From Massilia mucilaginosa (GTDB lineage: Bacteria; Pseudomonadota; Gammaproteobacteria; Burkholderiales; Burkholderiaceae_D): a stretch of 32,842 nt of DNA. The stretch's first letter is position 1; every line of letters begins with the position of its first letter. Location: the NCBI RefSeq assembly GCF_011682145.1, contig NZ_WHJH01000067.1, forward strand, positions 1 through 32,842, given 5' to 3'. The notes beneath the pieces are model-generated. The model ran no database searches, was not told the DNA's origin, and saw only the letters and a program-made list of their open reading frames with translations. A program made the translations under genes and the position numbers. Shown in pieces: positions 8,802-21,380 of this stretch.

Positions 8802-9047
8802 TTAGCCGCCGCAGCCGCCGCAGCATCCGCCGCTGGCCGGCGGGGCCACCGTAAAGCCGGCGGCGAACAAAGCATCGCGCAGCTGCTCGGCCGAGGCGCG
8901 CGCCTCGTCGAAGCCGACCCGGGCGCGCCCGGTGGCCAGGGTCAGATGCACGGTCTCGACCCCGGTAACGGCTTCCAGCGCCTGGGCGACGGCCAGTGCC
9001 ACGGTCTGGTTCTGCATGGCGGGAATGGTCAGTAAAGCGGTTTGCAT
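8802..9047 (-). CDS. HMA-like small protein lacking CxxC, with Cys-rich tail
   Basis: An 81-aa protein with the ferredoxin-like heavy-metal-associated pattern: 'LTIPAMQNQTVALAVAQALE', then 'VTGVETVHLTLATGRARVGF' and 'SAEQLRDALFAAGFTV'. At the site where HMA proteins have MxCxxC it reads MQNQTV, so both metal-binding Cys are absent. The C-terminus instead ends GGCCGGCGG with three Cys. The start at 9047 has GGAGA upstream on the minus strand. It is divergent from nnrS and convergent with the narXL operon. Metal binding through the tail is possible but inferred. Confidence 0.75.
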   Translation of the reverse strand: MQTALLTIPAMQNQTVALAVAQALEAVTGVETVHLTLATGRARVGFDEARASAEQLRDALFAAGFTVAPPASGGCCGGCGG

Positions 9048-9138
9048 ACGTTCTCCAATGATTGACGTGGGTTGATGCGAACAGCCTAAAGCGCCGTTCG
9101 CCCATCGTCCAGAACCGTGTGCGATTTGTTTGGAAAAC

Positions 9139-9152
9139 ACGATCTGCATCAA
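9139..9152 (+). promoter_or_regulatory. weak FNR/DNR-like half-palindrome upstream of nnrS
   Basis: ACGAT-CTGC-ATCAA matches the TTGAT-N4-ATCAA core at 8 of 10 positions. It lies about 120 bp before nnrS. One imperfect site could be chance. Confidence 0.25.
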
Positions 9153-9231
9153 GAATGCCCCAGTTAAGCGCCGCCGCGCCCGATCGGCCCTCGCAACGCG
9201 CGCGATAGCCATTGCCGGCTGCGGCGCCTTT

Positions 9232-9254
9232 AAGTAGTATATTGAATATATCTT
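9232..9254 (+). promoter_or_regulatory. NsrR-like operator directly before nnrS
   Basis: This 23-bp element starts AAG and ends CTT, with AT-rich near-dyad sequence GTATATTGAATATAT inside. I aligned it by eye to the known NsrR consensus AAGATGYATTT-N-AAATRCATCTT and about 18 of 23 positions agree. It ends in the ribosome-binding region, 15 bp before the nnrS start, where a repressor would block initiation. NsrR control of nnrS is established in other proteobacteria, which supports the reading. Confidence 0.5.
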
Positions 9255-9269
9255 TAAAGGATGATTGAA

Positions 9270-10469
9270 ATGAGCCTGCTGACAATCGACGAACCGGCCG
9301 CGCCGGTCCACCATGCGCCGTGGAGCGCGCAGCACCCCGTATGGGCGCTCGGCTTCCGGCCGTTCTACATCCTGACGGCGGCCTTCGCCGCGCTTGCCGT
9401 GCCGCTGTGGCTGGCGCAGTACGTCGGCTGGCTGAGCTGGCCACACGGCGGCCTCGGCTGGCACGCGCACGAGATGGTGTACGGCATGGCGATCGCCGTC
9501 ATCGTCGGCTTCCTGTTCACGGCCGGGCGCGCCTGGACCAATCTGTGGACCCCGCGCGGCGCCCACCTGGCGGCGCTGGCCGGGGTCTGGCTGGCCGGAC
9601 GCGGCGCCATGCTGGCCGCGCCGCCGCTGGCCGCCGCCGCGGTCGACCTGCTGTTCCTGCCGCTGGCCGCCTGGCCGCTGTACCGCGTGCTCAAGCAGTC
9701 GGGCAACAAGCGCAACCTGTTCCTGGTGTTCCTGCTCGGTTTGCTCACAGTGGCCAACGCGCTGTTCCATGCCGCGACGCTGGGCTGGATCGCCATGTCG
9801 CCCCTGACGCCGGTGCATGCCGCGATCCTGGTGATCGTCATCATCGAGGCGGTGATCGGCGGGCGCGTGATTCCCATGTTCACCAACAACGGCGCTCCGG
9901 GCAGCAAGCCGGTGGTACGGCCGCGCTACGACCGCGTGGCGCTGGGCCTGACGGTGGCGGCCAGCATCGCCTACGTGCTGGCGCTGCCTGGCGCGATCAG
10001 CGCCGCGCTGATGATGGCCGCCGCCTGCGCCATGCTGGTGCGCCTGGCCGGCTGGCAGCCGCAGCGCACCTTGCACGTGCCGCTGCTGTGGATTTTGCAC
10101 GTGGGCTACGCCTGGATTGCGCTCGGCTTCGCACTGCTGTCGCTGGCCGCGCTCGGCTTCGGTACGGCCAGCGCCGGCTTCCATGCGCTGGCGGTCGGAT
10201 CGATGGCCGGGCTGATCATCGGCATGATGACCCGCACCACGCTCGGCCATACCGGCCGGATCCTGAAAACCGGGCGCTACGAGCCGCTCATGTACCTGCT
10301 GATCCAGGCCGGCGCCGTGCTGCGCGTGCTGGCGCAGTTCATTCCCTTCGAGTGGCGCACTGGCGCGCTGCTGGCCTCGGGCGTGTGCTGGAGCCTGTCG
10401 TTCCTGCTGTTCCTGCTGGTATACACGCCGTATCTGTGGCGGGCCCGCATCGATGGACGCGAGGGCTGA
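9270..10469 (+). CDS. nnrS: NnrS family heme/copper membrane protein (NO response)
   Basis: A 399-aa protein with about twelve TM segments. The family pattern is clear: 'HPVWALGFRPFYILTAAFAA' at the N-terminus, 'GLGWHAHEMVYGM' around residue 60, 'GGRVIPMFTNN' near 200, and 'MTRTTLGHTGR' near 325. NnrS proteins are heme- and copper-containing and relieve nitric-oxide stress. AAAGGA at 9254-9259 is well spaced for ATG 9270 and too close for the in-frame ATG at 9261. It is divergent from the HMA-like gene. With narXL upstream, this is a nitrate/NO-response neighbourhood. Confidence 0.93.
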   Translation: MSLLTIDEPAAPVHHAPWSAQHPVWALGFRPFYILTAAFAALAVPLWLAQYVGWLSWPHGGLGWHAHEMVYGMAIAVIVGFLFTAGRAWTNLWTPRGAHLAALAGVWLAGRGAMLAAPPLAAAAVDLLFLPLAAWPLYRVLKQSGNKRNLFLVFLLGLLTVANALFHAATLGWIAMSPLTPVHAAILVIVIIEAVIGGRVIPMFTNNGAPGSKPVVRPRYDRVALGLTVAASIAYVLALPGAISAALMMAAACAMLVRLAGWQPQRTLHVPLLWILHVGYAWIALGFALLSLAALGFGTASAGFHALAVGSMAGLIIGMMTRTTLGHTGRILKTGRYEPLMYLLIQAGAVLRVLAQFIPFEWRTGALLASGVCWSLSFLLFLLVYTPYLWRARIDGREG

Positions 10470-10537
10470 GGCGAGATGGTAGGATAGCGGGCTTGCCCGG
10501 CAAGTCCCTCTCAACCAACTGAAGTGATCAAGAAAAA

Positions 10538-10783
10538 ATGACAACCGTATTTGCGATGCCCGTGTTCGATGCCACGGTCATCTTTGAAGGAAATGAACTG
10601 TTCAAGGGAAAAGGTTCGGCCAGCATGTGGGCCGAAAAACTCGCCGCCGAGATTGGCGGCGAGGTCGGTGTCCAGAAAATCGGCACCGGCTGGGTCATCA
10701 CCGGCCGCGTCGACGGCGACGACTGCCAGTGGGGCATCCACGGGCAGCGCCTGAAACGCGTGGTCAGTGCGCCAGCGCAATAG
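10538..10783 (+). CDS. small conserved-type protein of unknown function
   Basis: An 81-aa soluble protein with alternating charged and hydrophobic strands ('GWVITGRVDGDDCQWGIHG'), no signal and no membrane segment. Codon use matches the neighbours. The ATG has only an A-rich weak ribosome site. Its last 20 bp overlap the end of the convergent L,D-transpeptidase gene. I do not recognise the family. Confidence 0.6.
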   Translation: MTTVFAMPVFDATVIFEGNELFKGKGSASMWAEKLAAEIGGEVGVQKIGTGWVITGRVDGDDCQWGIHGQRLKRVVSAPAQ

Positions 10784-12485
10784 CGTCGCTGCGCACCTTT
10801 AACAGCTTTTCCAGGCCCGGATCGCGTTTGTACACGTCTTCCGGGAACAGGGCCAGCCCTTCGCGGTCGGTCACGGCCGTCGAATAGAACAGCACCACCG
10901 GAATCGGTTTCTTGATGCTGACCGTTTTCATCGGCGCCGGCTTCATCAGCGTATCGATCACGGCCGGGGTCATCTGCGGCTGGTCGCCGAACACGAACTT
11001 GGCCAGGCCCAGCGGGTTTTCGACGCGGATGCAACCGTGGCTCAGGTCGCGCCGGCCGCGCTTGAACAAGCCCTGCGCCGAGGTCGAGTGCAGGTAGATG
11101 TTGTCGGTATTGGGCATGGCGAATTTCACCGCGCCGAGCGCGTTGCGCGGCCCCGGACGCTGGCGCACGCGATACTGGCCGGCGCGCAGTCCTTCGAGCG
11201 TGTCGGCATCGACTGTCGAGACCGGCGCACCGCCGCCCAGCGGCACCAATTCCATCTCGTTCTTGCCCAGGTAGCCCGGATCGCGCGCCAGCTTGGGAAT
11301 GATTTCGCCTTTTTCGATACTGCGCGGCACGTTCCAGTACGGATTGAATTCCACGTAGCGCATCGAGCCGACGAACAGCGGCGTCGGCGTCTTGGCGGAC
11401 GCGCCGACGATCACGCGCATCTCGATCAGCGGGTTCTTGGCGCCCGGTCCCAGTTCCAGCGCCCACAGGCGGAACGAGGGCAGGTTGACGGCGATCAGGC
11501 GCCCGTCCGGAAAGTCGGGCAGCCAGCGCAGGCGCTCCAGGCCCAGTTCGAGCTGGCGCACGCGGCGCGTCAGTGGCACGTTCAGCGCCGCCAGGGTACC
11601 GGCCCCGATCACGCCATCGTCATTGAGCGCGTGGCGCGACTGGAAGCGCTTGACGCCGTCGGCCAGCGCCTCGGTATAGATGCCGGCCTGCGCGGGCGGC
11701 TCGGCCGCTGCGGTGGCGCTCAGGTCGCCCAGCTGGACCAGGCGCGCGCGCAGCAGGGCCACGCCGCTGTACGCTGCGCCCGGTTCGAGCTTCTTGACGC
11801 CCTCGGGCAGTGGCGGCAGCGTGGTGAAGGGCTGCTCGGCCAGCTTGCGGTAAGTCGCCAGGGTGGCCATCGAGCGCCGGTACAGCGGAATGCGCGGTTC
11901 CGACGCGGCCACCGCCTGGTCCAGGCGCTGGCTCAGCAGCGCCGCGCGCAACTGCTCGACCGGGTCGGTTTTGGTCAGGCGCGGATCGGGCAGGGTGGTG
12001 TGGTATTCGGACTTGACCCGGCCCACGCGCAGGTCGGCCAGATAATGCAGCATGGCTTGGGTCATGCCGGCGTCGAAGCGGGCGCTGGTGCGCTGGACCG
12101 GATCGGCCAGCTGGCGGGCCAGGCCGTCGACGTTGTACTCGGCCGGCGACAGGCCATGCACGCCGGCGTTTTGCAGCAGCGATAGCGCCGCGCTGGCCTG
12201 CTTGTAGCCGCGGTCCTGCCACGCCGGCGCGTAGGCGCGCGCGACGTAGAAGCGGGCCAGCCAGTCGCGTTCGTCGTACGGGCGCGAACCGCGCGTGCCG
12301 ACCGCCGCCGCGCTGATCGCCAGCGTGCGCAACTCGGCCGCGATACCGGTGTGCGTCGGGGCGGCGGCGCTGGGCGCGGGCGCTGCGGGCGCCGGCGCGG
12401 CCGCGCTGGCCGCACTGTGGGGAAGCCAGACCACAAGCGCCAGCGCAATGGCGCTAAGACGGAAGCTTCGTTTGCCGACGATCAT
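10764..12485 (-). CDS. L,D-transpeptidase, YcbB/LdtD type
   Basis: A 573-aa exported enzyme that forms 3-3 cross-links in peptidoglycan. An N-terminal signal (about residues 1-29) is followed by an Ala/Pro linker, an N-terminal scaffold domain, and a peptidoglycan-binding domain ('GVKRFQSRHALNDDGVIGAG' near residue 275). The YkuD catalytic domain follows, with 'IYLHSTS' and 'LSHGCIRVENP'; Cys485 is the nucleophile. Length and domain order match the YcbB group rather than the short ErfK group. Its 3' end overlaps the convergent gene at 10783. No partner gene is linked. Confidence 0.92.
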   Translation of the reverse strand: MIVGKRSFRLSAIALALVVWLPHSAASAAAPAPAAPAPSAAAPTHTGIAAELRTLAISAAAVGTRGSRPYDERDWLARFYVARAYAPAWQDRGYKQASAALSLLQNAGVHGLSPAEYNVDGLARQLADPVQRTSARFDAGMTQAMLHYLADLRVGRVKSEYHTTLPDPRLTKTDPVEQLRAALLSQRLDQAVAASEPRIPLYRRSMATLATYRKLAEQPFTTLPPLPEGVKKLEPGAAYSGVALLRARLVQLGDLSATAAAEPPAQAGIYTEALADGVKRFQSRHALNDDGVIGAGTLAALNVPLTRRVRQLELGLERLRWLPDFPDGRLIAVNLPSFRLWALELGPGAKNPLIEMRVIVGASAKTPTPLFVGSMRYVEFNPYWNVPRSIEKGEIIPKLARDPGYLGKNEMELVPLGGGAPVSTVDADTLEGLRAGQYRVRQRPGPRNALGAVKFAMPNTDNIYLHSTSAQGLFKRGRRDLSHGCIRVENPLGLAKFVFGDQPQMTPAVIDTLMKPAPMKTVSIKKPIPVVLFYSTAVTDREGLALFPEDVYKRDPGLEKLLKVRSDAIALAH

Positions 12486-12867
12486 TTAAGTTTCCAGACA
12501 GTAAAAATCCGACCATCTTAAACGAAGCTGTCGCGAATAACATGACGGTTGTCAAAAAAGTTATAAAAATGGTAGCGCCAGCGCAACAAACTCTCGCCGA
12601 TCGCCAGCGTCGGACGGTATCCGGGGCCGGCGCGGCGGCGTGTGCGGCCTGAGATGGCGGGCTGACGTTGATTTTGCCACGACGCTCATACGTACTGGCG
12701 CCGCAAAGGCGAAGGCATCGTCATCGGGGATAGAACATTGTCGCAACGGCACTTAGTTGCCTTAAAGATTTGTTTGTGGCATCGGGGTCCTGGACAGGTG
12801 CGGGAGGCGGCGGCGGACGTGCCGCCCGCTCCCGTTGCCGATTAGAACACAGTGCCGGTCTGGCGGC
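12486..12867. other. gene-poor gap between transpeptidase and phosphodiesterase genes
   Basis: No open frame here has convincing codon use or homology. The left part, next to the transpeptidase start, is AT-rich (runs such as GTCAAAAAAGTTATAAAAATGG) and should hold its minus-strand promoter. A TTGTTG/TATAAC pair with 18-bp spacing is the best candidate, but it is weak. The right end holds the hairpin listed separately. Confidence 0.5.
12801..12834 (-). terminator. GC-rich hairpin after the glycerophosphodiesterase gene
   Basis: CGGGAGGCGGCGGC (12801-12814) pairs with GCCGCCCGCTCCCG (12821-12834) at 12 of 14 positions around a 6-nt loop. It lies 34 bp past the stop of the minus-strand gene. 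There is no T-tract, so intrinsic termination is uncertain. Confidence 0.4.
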
Positions 12868-14043
12868 CTAGTAGCCGATGTCCTTCAGGTAATCGGCACG
12901 CGCGGCCAGCGCCGTATCGGCGAAGTCCGAGAACACGCCATCGACGCCGAGCGCGTAGAACTGCTTGTATTCGAGCTTGGGATCGCCCTTGTAGTCGAGC
13001 GGCAGGCGGCGTTTTTCGTTGCGGAAGGTGTAAGGATGGACCAGCAGGCCGGCCTTGTGCGCGTCCGCCACCAGGCTGGTCGGCGCGGTGGTGGTGCTGT
13101 CGGCCTCGTTGACCTTGCCGTCGCCGTTGGCGTCGATCAGCTTGCCGTCGGCGCCGATGCTGCCCTTGGAACTGACGATATAGCGCTTCCATGGGCCGAT
13201 GCCATCGGCGTAGGTCTTGATCTCGGCCAGCCCGGCTGGCGTGACCATGGCGCTGAACAGGCGCTTATCGCCCGCCACGGCCCAGTCGTACGGACGGTCG
13301 AACGGGGCGGCGTAGGTGAGGGCGCCGGTTTTCAGGTCGACATCGTCGGCGTCGATCAGCTGCACCATGCGCACGGTCGAGCCCTTGCTGCGCATGTACT
13401 TCAGGCTGCCCGGCTCGAACGATTGCACCAGCACCGGCGCCGTGCGGCTGTTCCAGCCGGCCGCGGTGAGCAGGGCCAGCAGCTTGTCTTCGAGCGGCAG
13501 GCCGGCTTCGCGGTGGAAGGTCGGGTTTTTGGTCTCGGGATACAGGATGATGTTGCGGCCGCTTTTCTTGATCATGTCGACGATTTCCTGGATCGTCGCG
13601 ATCTTGTAGCGCCCGTTGAACTGCTGCGGCCGTTCGGCGTCGGTGGCAATCCCGCCCAGGGTCTTGATTTCGGCCAGGGTGAAGTCGCCGGCGAACCAGC
13701 CTTCCTCGACCAGGCCGTCGACGCTCATCTTGCGCTTGCGGCTGGCAAACTCGGGACGCGAAGCGACGTCGGTGCTGTAGACCAGGTTGGGATCGTGGCG
13801 CGCGATCAGCACGCCATCCTTGGTCGACACCACGTCCGGCTCGATCGCGTCGGCGCCTTGCTCGATGGCCATGGCGTAGGCTTCGACGGTAGCCTCCGGC
13901 AGATAGCCGCCGGCGCCCCGGTGCGCCACCACCAGCGGCGCCTTGCCGTCGAGGGTGTTGAGGACCACCGGATCGTTGCTGTTGCATGCGCCGAGCGCGA
14001 CTGTTGCCGCGCAGATCACTGCCAAGTTCCTTTTGATTGCCAT
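12868..14043 (-). CDS. lipoprotein glycerophosphodiester phosphodiesterase (GlpQ-like)
   Basis: A 391-aa protein with a lipobox 'ALGAC' (Cys20), so it is probably a periplasm-facing lipoprotein. The GDPD TIM-barrel motifs are present: His41-Arg42 in 'VVAHRGAGG', Glu68/Asp70 in 'AIEPDVVSTKDGVL' and His83 in 'ARHDPNL'. The family hydrolyses glycerophosphodiesters to glycerol-3-phosphate plus an alcohol. Near residue 303 an insert reads DANGDGKVNEAD, a complete EF-hand/dockerin-like calcium loop. The product ends 'YLKDIGY'. No glp transport genes are adjacent. Confidence 0.92.
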   Translation of the reverse strand: MAIKRNLAVICAATVALGACNSNDPVVLNTLDGKAPLVVAHRGAGGYLPEATVEAYAMAIEQGADAIEPDVVSTKDGVLIARHDPNLVYSTDVASRPEFASRKRKMSVDGLVEEGWFAGDFTLAEIKTLGGIATDAERPQQFNGRYKIATIQEIVDMIKKSGRNIILYPETKNPTFHREAGLPLEDKLLALLTAAGWNSRTAPVLVQSFEPGSLKYMRSKGSTVRMVQLIDADDVDLKTGALTYAAPFDRPYDWAVAGDKRLFSAMVTPAGLAEIKTYADGIGPWKRYIVSSKGSIGADGKLIDANGDGKVNEADSTTTAPTSLVADAHKAGLLVHPYTFRNEKRRLPLDYKGDPKLEYKQFYALGVDGVFSDFADTALAARADYLKDIGY

Positions 14044-14141
14044 TGCACAGTCTCCAAGTTGAAACGCCGAATTCTAGGTGGCGGAAATGACAAGCTGATG
14101 ACGCAGTAACAATGATTTCCTGGCAAGGGCCTGGCGCGGGC

Positions 14142-14450
14142 TCAGAAACGATTCAGCGGAAGGAGGGCATGGCGCGGGCAGCGTGCGATGGACCAGCCGT
14201 CGTGCATTTTTTCCTCGCCGGGTTTGCCGCAGATTTCACATAGGCCGGCACTGAGATGCTCAATATCGAAGAGGAAAGACTCGAACGCCTCGTCGTAGGG
14301 CGAGTAGGTGACATGCAAGTGTCCCCATTTTTGAAACACTTCCTCGATCACAATCCCCGGCGGCACCTTGTCGAAAATCTCATCGACAAGATACAGCCAG
14401 CCTCGGCCGCAGGTTTTTTCGATCCATTGTTTTGCTTCCGCCCGGTCCAT
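14142..14450 (-). CDS. small protein of unknown function with a C-terminal Cys cluster
   Basis: A 102-aa protein, no signal peptide. The C-terminal part 'LCEICGKPGEEKMHDGW' followed by 'SIARCPRH' has CxxC plus a later Cys and His, resembling a small zinc ribbon. The start was set at ATG 14450 (MDRAEAKQWIEK), with AAGG upstream; a longer in-frame start at 14516 adds a non-protein-like stretch. I do not recognise the family; similar small proteins are sometimes immunity-like, but nothing here supports that. Confidence 0.7.
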   Translation of the reverse strand: MDRAEAKQWIEKTCGRGWLYLVDEIFDKVPPGIVIEEVFQKWGHLHVTYSPYDEAFESFLFDIEHLSAGLCEICGKPGEEKMHDGWSIARCPRHALLPLNRF

Positions 14451-14540
14451 GATTGTTGCCTTGAAGATGACAAGCGGCCAGTGTAGCCGACGCGGCCACC
14501 AACACCCTGGTGTCACCGGAGTCGGCCCAGTATCAACGGC

Positions 14541-14604
14541 TGAGCCCGTGTCCGAATGTCAGACCTGACACCGGTGTCAGGTCTGACATTCGGACACGGG
14601 CTCA
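14541..14604. repeat. perfect 64-bp palindrome built from two head-to-head repeat units
   Basis: Arms of 32 bp, 14541-14572 and 14573-14604, are exact reverse complements with no spacer. Each arm is one copy of the GTGTCAGGTCTGACATTCGG-containing repeat that also occurs at 32594 and 32640. The upstream flank (CACCCTGGTGTCA near 14503) is a partial further copy. The gap between the small unknown gene and the dehydrogenase (14451-14791) holds nothing else that I can name. Confidence 0.9.
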
Positions 14605-14791
14605 ACTGTTGCCGGTGGTTCGCCGGTACGTTGTTTGTCGCTCCGCAAGGCGACACCACGCTCATAATGTTGTTTGCGAGCACGTCCAGCCGCAAATGAC
14701 GTGCGTCGATGCAAGCCACAGGCTATGATCAGTGTGCATTCCAGCACTCATCCAGCCGGGCGGCGCCCGGCCCAGACAAGGGCGGACCCTT

Positions 14792-15940
14792 ATGAAGATA
14801 CGGCGTTGTGCAGTGCTGTTCATCGAACCGCGCGAAGACCTTGGCATCGACTGGGCCGCCTTGTTCTCCGGCGCGGGAGCGCTCAGCGCCTCGCTGCGCT
14901 GGGTGGCGCTGGCGCCCCACCTGGACCGCGAAACGAGCATCGATGGCGACCAGGTGGCCGCCCTCGGCGCCATCGCCCAGACCGCCTGGACCGAACGCGC
15001 CGATGCCGACCTCCAGCTCGGCGCCGCCATGGTCGACAGCCTGCTCGCGCTCGGCCTCCTGCTCGACGACGGCAGCGACGCCAACCCCGCGCGCGAACGC
15101 GACGCCGTGCTGCGCGCCCAGCACTGGCGCCCGCTCTCGGCCGCCGCCCACATGTTCAGCCGCTGGGACGGCATGCTGGTCGACAAGGGCATGCACTTTC
15201 CCAGTTTCGAGGAACTGGTCCAGTCCTACGGCGCGCCTCCCGAGCCTGCCATCGAACGCGGCGACAGCGCGCACGCCATTCCCCTGCCGGCCGCGCAGCC
15301 CGGCCCGCTGGACGAACAGCTGCTGCGGCGCTACACCGGCCGCAATTACGATCCCGCCGCGCCGCTGCCGCCCGAGGTGCTGGCGCGCCTGCTGCAGCGC
15401 ACCTTCGGCGTCCAGCTCGAGAGCATGATGGCGCAGGAAGCGCTGGTGTTCAAAAAGACCAGTCCCTCGGCCGGCGGCCTGCATCCGACCGAGGCCTACG
15501 TGCTGGTGCGGCGCGTGCCGGGCATCGCGCCCGGGCTGTACCACTACCACGCGCTCAGGCACGCGCTCGAACCGATGGCGTCGCTCGAGCCCGACGACGC
15601 GCGCGAGATGGCGCGCCAGTTCGTGGCGGACCAGCACTGGTTCGTCGACGCCCCGGTGATGGTGGTGATGGCGGCGCGGGTGGCGCGCAATTTCTGGAAG
15701 TACCGCAACCACGCCAAGGCCTACCGCGCCCTGATGCTCGACGCCGGCCATCTGTCGCAAACGTTTTATCTGCTGGCCACCGAAGCGGGCATGCCGGCCT
15801 TTGTGACGGCGGCGGTGAACGAGAAGGCGATCGAACGCGCGTTCGGGCTCGATCCCTTGTCCGATGCGGTGGTCGCCGTGTGCGGCTGCGGTGTCGCAGC
15901 CGCCGGGCAGACCACGCTGGAACTGCGCTATGAAGAGTAA
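14792..15940 (+). CDS. SagB-type (nitroreductase-fold) putative peptide maturation dehydrogenase
   Basis: A 382-aa protein. The N-terminal about 170 residues ('MKIRRCAVLFIEPRED') form a docking-type region. The rest is a SagB-like FMN dehydrogenase: 'LLRRYTGRNYD', 'SPSAGGLHPTEAYVLVRRV' and 'LSQTFYLLATEAGMPAF'. The tail ends in 'VVAVCGCGVA'. In RiPP systems SagB-type enzymes oxidise azolines made from Cys, Ser or Thr. The arrangement and N-terminus fit the family described as SagB-related putative peptide maturation dehydrogenase (TIGR04511, from memory). ATG 14792 has AAGGGCGGA upstream; an in-frame start at 14732 is less likely. It converges on a leader-type peptide gene at 16008-16268. Confidence 0.85.
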   Translation: MKIRRCAVLFIEPREDLGIDWAALFSGAGALSASLRWVALAPHLDRETSIDGDQVAALGAIAQTAWTERADADLQLGAAMVDSLLALGLLLDDGSDANPARERDAVLRAQHWRPLSAAAHMFSRWDGMLVDKGMHFPSFEELVQSYGAPPEPAIERGDSAHAIPLPAAQPGPLDEQLLRRYTGRNYDPAAPLPPEVLARLLQRTFGVQLESMMAQEALVFKKTSPSAGGLHPTEAYVLVRRVPGIAPGLYHYHALRHALEPMASLEPDDAREMARQFVADQHWFVDAPVMVVMAARVARNFWKYRNHAKAYRALMLDAGHLSQTFYLLATEAGMPAFVTAAVNEKAIERAFGLDPLSDAVVAVCGCGVAAAGQTTLELRYEE

Positions 15941-15959
15941 ACCAACAGGCGCCGACCGA

Positions 15960-15990
15960 TCACGCCTGGACGCCATGCAGTCAGGCGTGA
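15960..15990. terminator. inverted repeat between convergent dehydrogenase and peptide genes
   Basis: TCACGCCTG (15960-15968) pairs perfectly with CAGGCGTGA (15982-15990) around a 13-nt loop, with outer GGCGCC arms at 15948 and 15993. It could terminate both convergent genes. No T-tract is present. Confidence 0.4.
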
Positions 15991-16007
15991 AGGGCGCCAA
16001 CTGCCGC

Positions 16008-16268
16008 TTATGCGCTGGCGCTGGCGCCCAGGAAGAAGGGAATCGCGCCGGCTGCGCTGTCGAGCTTGGACATCAGTGCCATGCGGTCGAGCACGATGGA
16101 ATCCTTGCCCGGAAGGCAACGTTGCGATGGAATCTGTCCCGGGGCCAGCGCAATGCCGAGGCTGCCCAGGGCCGCCACCGGATCCCCCAGCAGGCGCGCG
16201 CGGAACACATCGTCGCTGGACAATTTTTGCAGCAGGGAGTCCAGATCGCTATGCAGGTGGGTAGTCAT
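16008..16268 (-). CDS. putative RiPP precursor with nitrile-hydratase-like leader
   Basis: An 86-aa peptide. The leader has the nitrile-hydratase-like pattern 'LLQKLSSDDVFRARLLGDPV', then 'AALGSLGIALAPGQ'. The C-terminal part contains one Cys in 'SQRCLPGKDSIV' and ends with a small-residue tail 'FFLGASASA' rich in Ala and Ser. It fits the 'putative modified peptide' families that go with SagB-related dehydrogenases (established family association, recalled). The start at 16268 (MTTHLHSDL) was chosen because AAAAGG lies about 11 bp upstream on the minus strand. A good promoter lies at 16326-16354. The usual cyclase partner is not in the window. Confidence 0.8.
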   Translation of the reverse strand: MTTHLHSDLDSLLQKLSSDDVFRARLLGDPVAALGSLGIALAPGQIPSQRCLPGKDSIVLDRMALMSKLDSAAGAIPFFLGASASA

Positions 16269-16286
16269 GATGGGGGACCTTTTCGT

Positions 16287-16334
16287 GTAGGAAAATGACG
16301 AGTCACGTAGGAGAAGCACCCAACCATCGTAGGA
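16287..16334. repeat. three GTAGGA direct repeats before the precursor gene
   Basis: GTAGGA occurs at 16287, 16307 and 16329, so at spacings of 20 and 22 bp, about two helical turns each. The third overlaps the proposed -10 box. They could be operator repeats. Confidence 0.45.
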
Positions 16335-16354
16335 CAATTATTGATCAGTATCAA
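16326..16354 (-). promoter_or_regulatory. sigma-70-type promoter for the peptide precursor
   Basis: On the minus strand TTGATA (16354-16349) is followed after exactly 17 bp by TACGAT (16331-16326). That is 5 of 6 and 4 of 6 matches to consensus. Transcription would begin about 16319, 50 bp before the precursor start. Confidence 0.5.
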
Positions 16355-16370
16355 GCTTTAGTGAACATAG

Positions 16371-21380
<5,010 letters not shown>

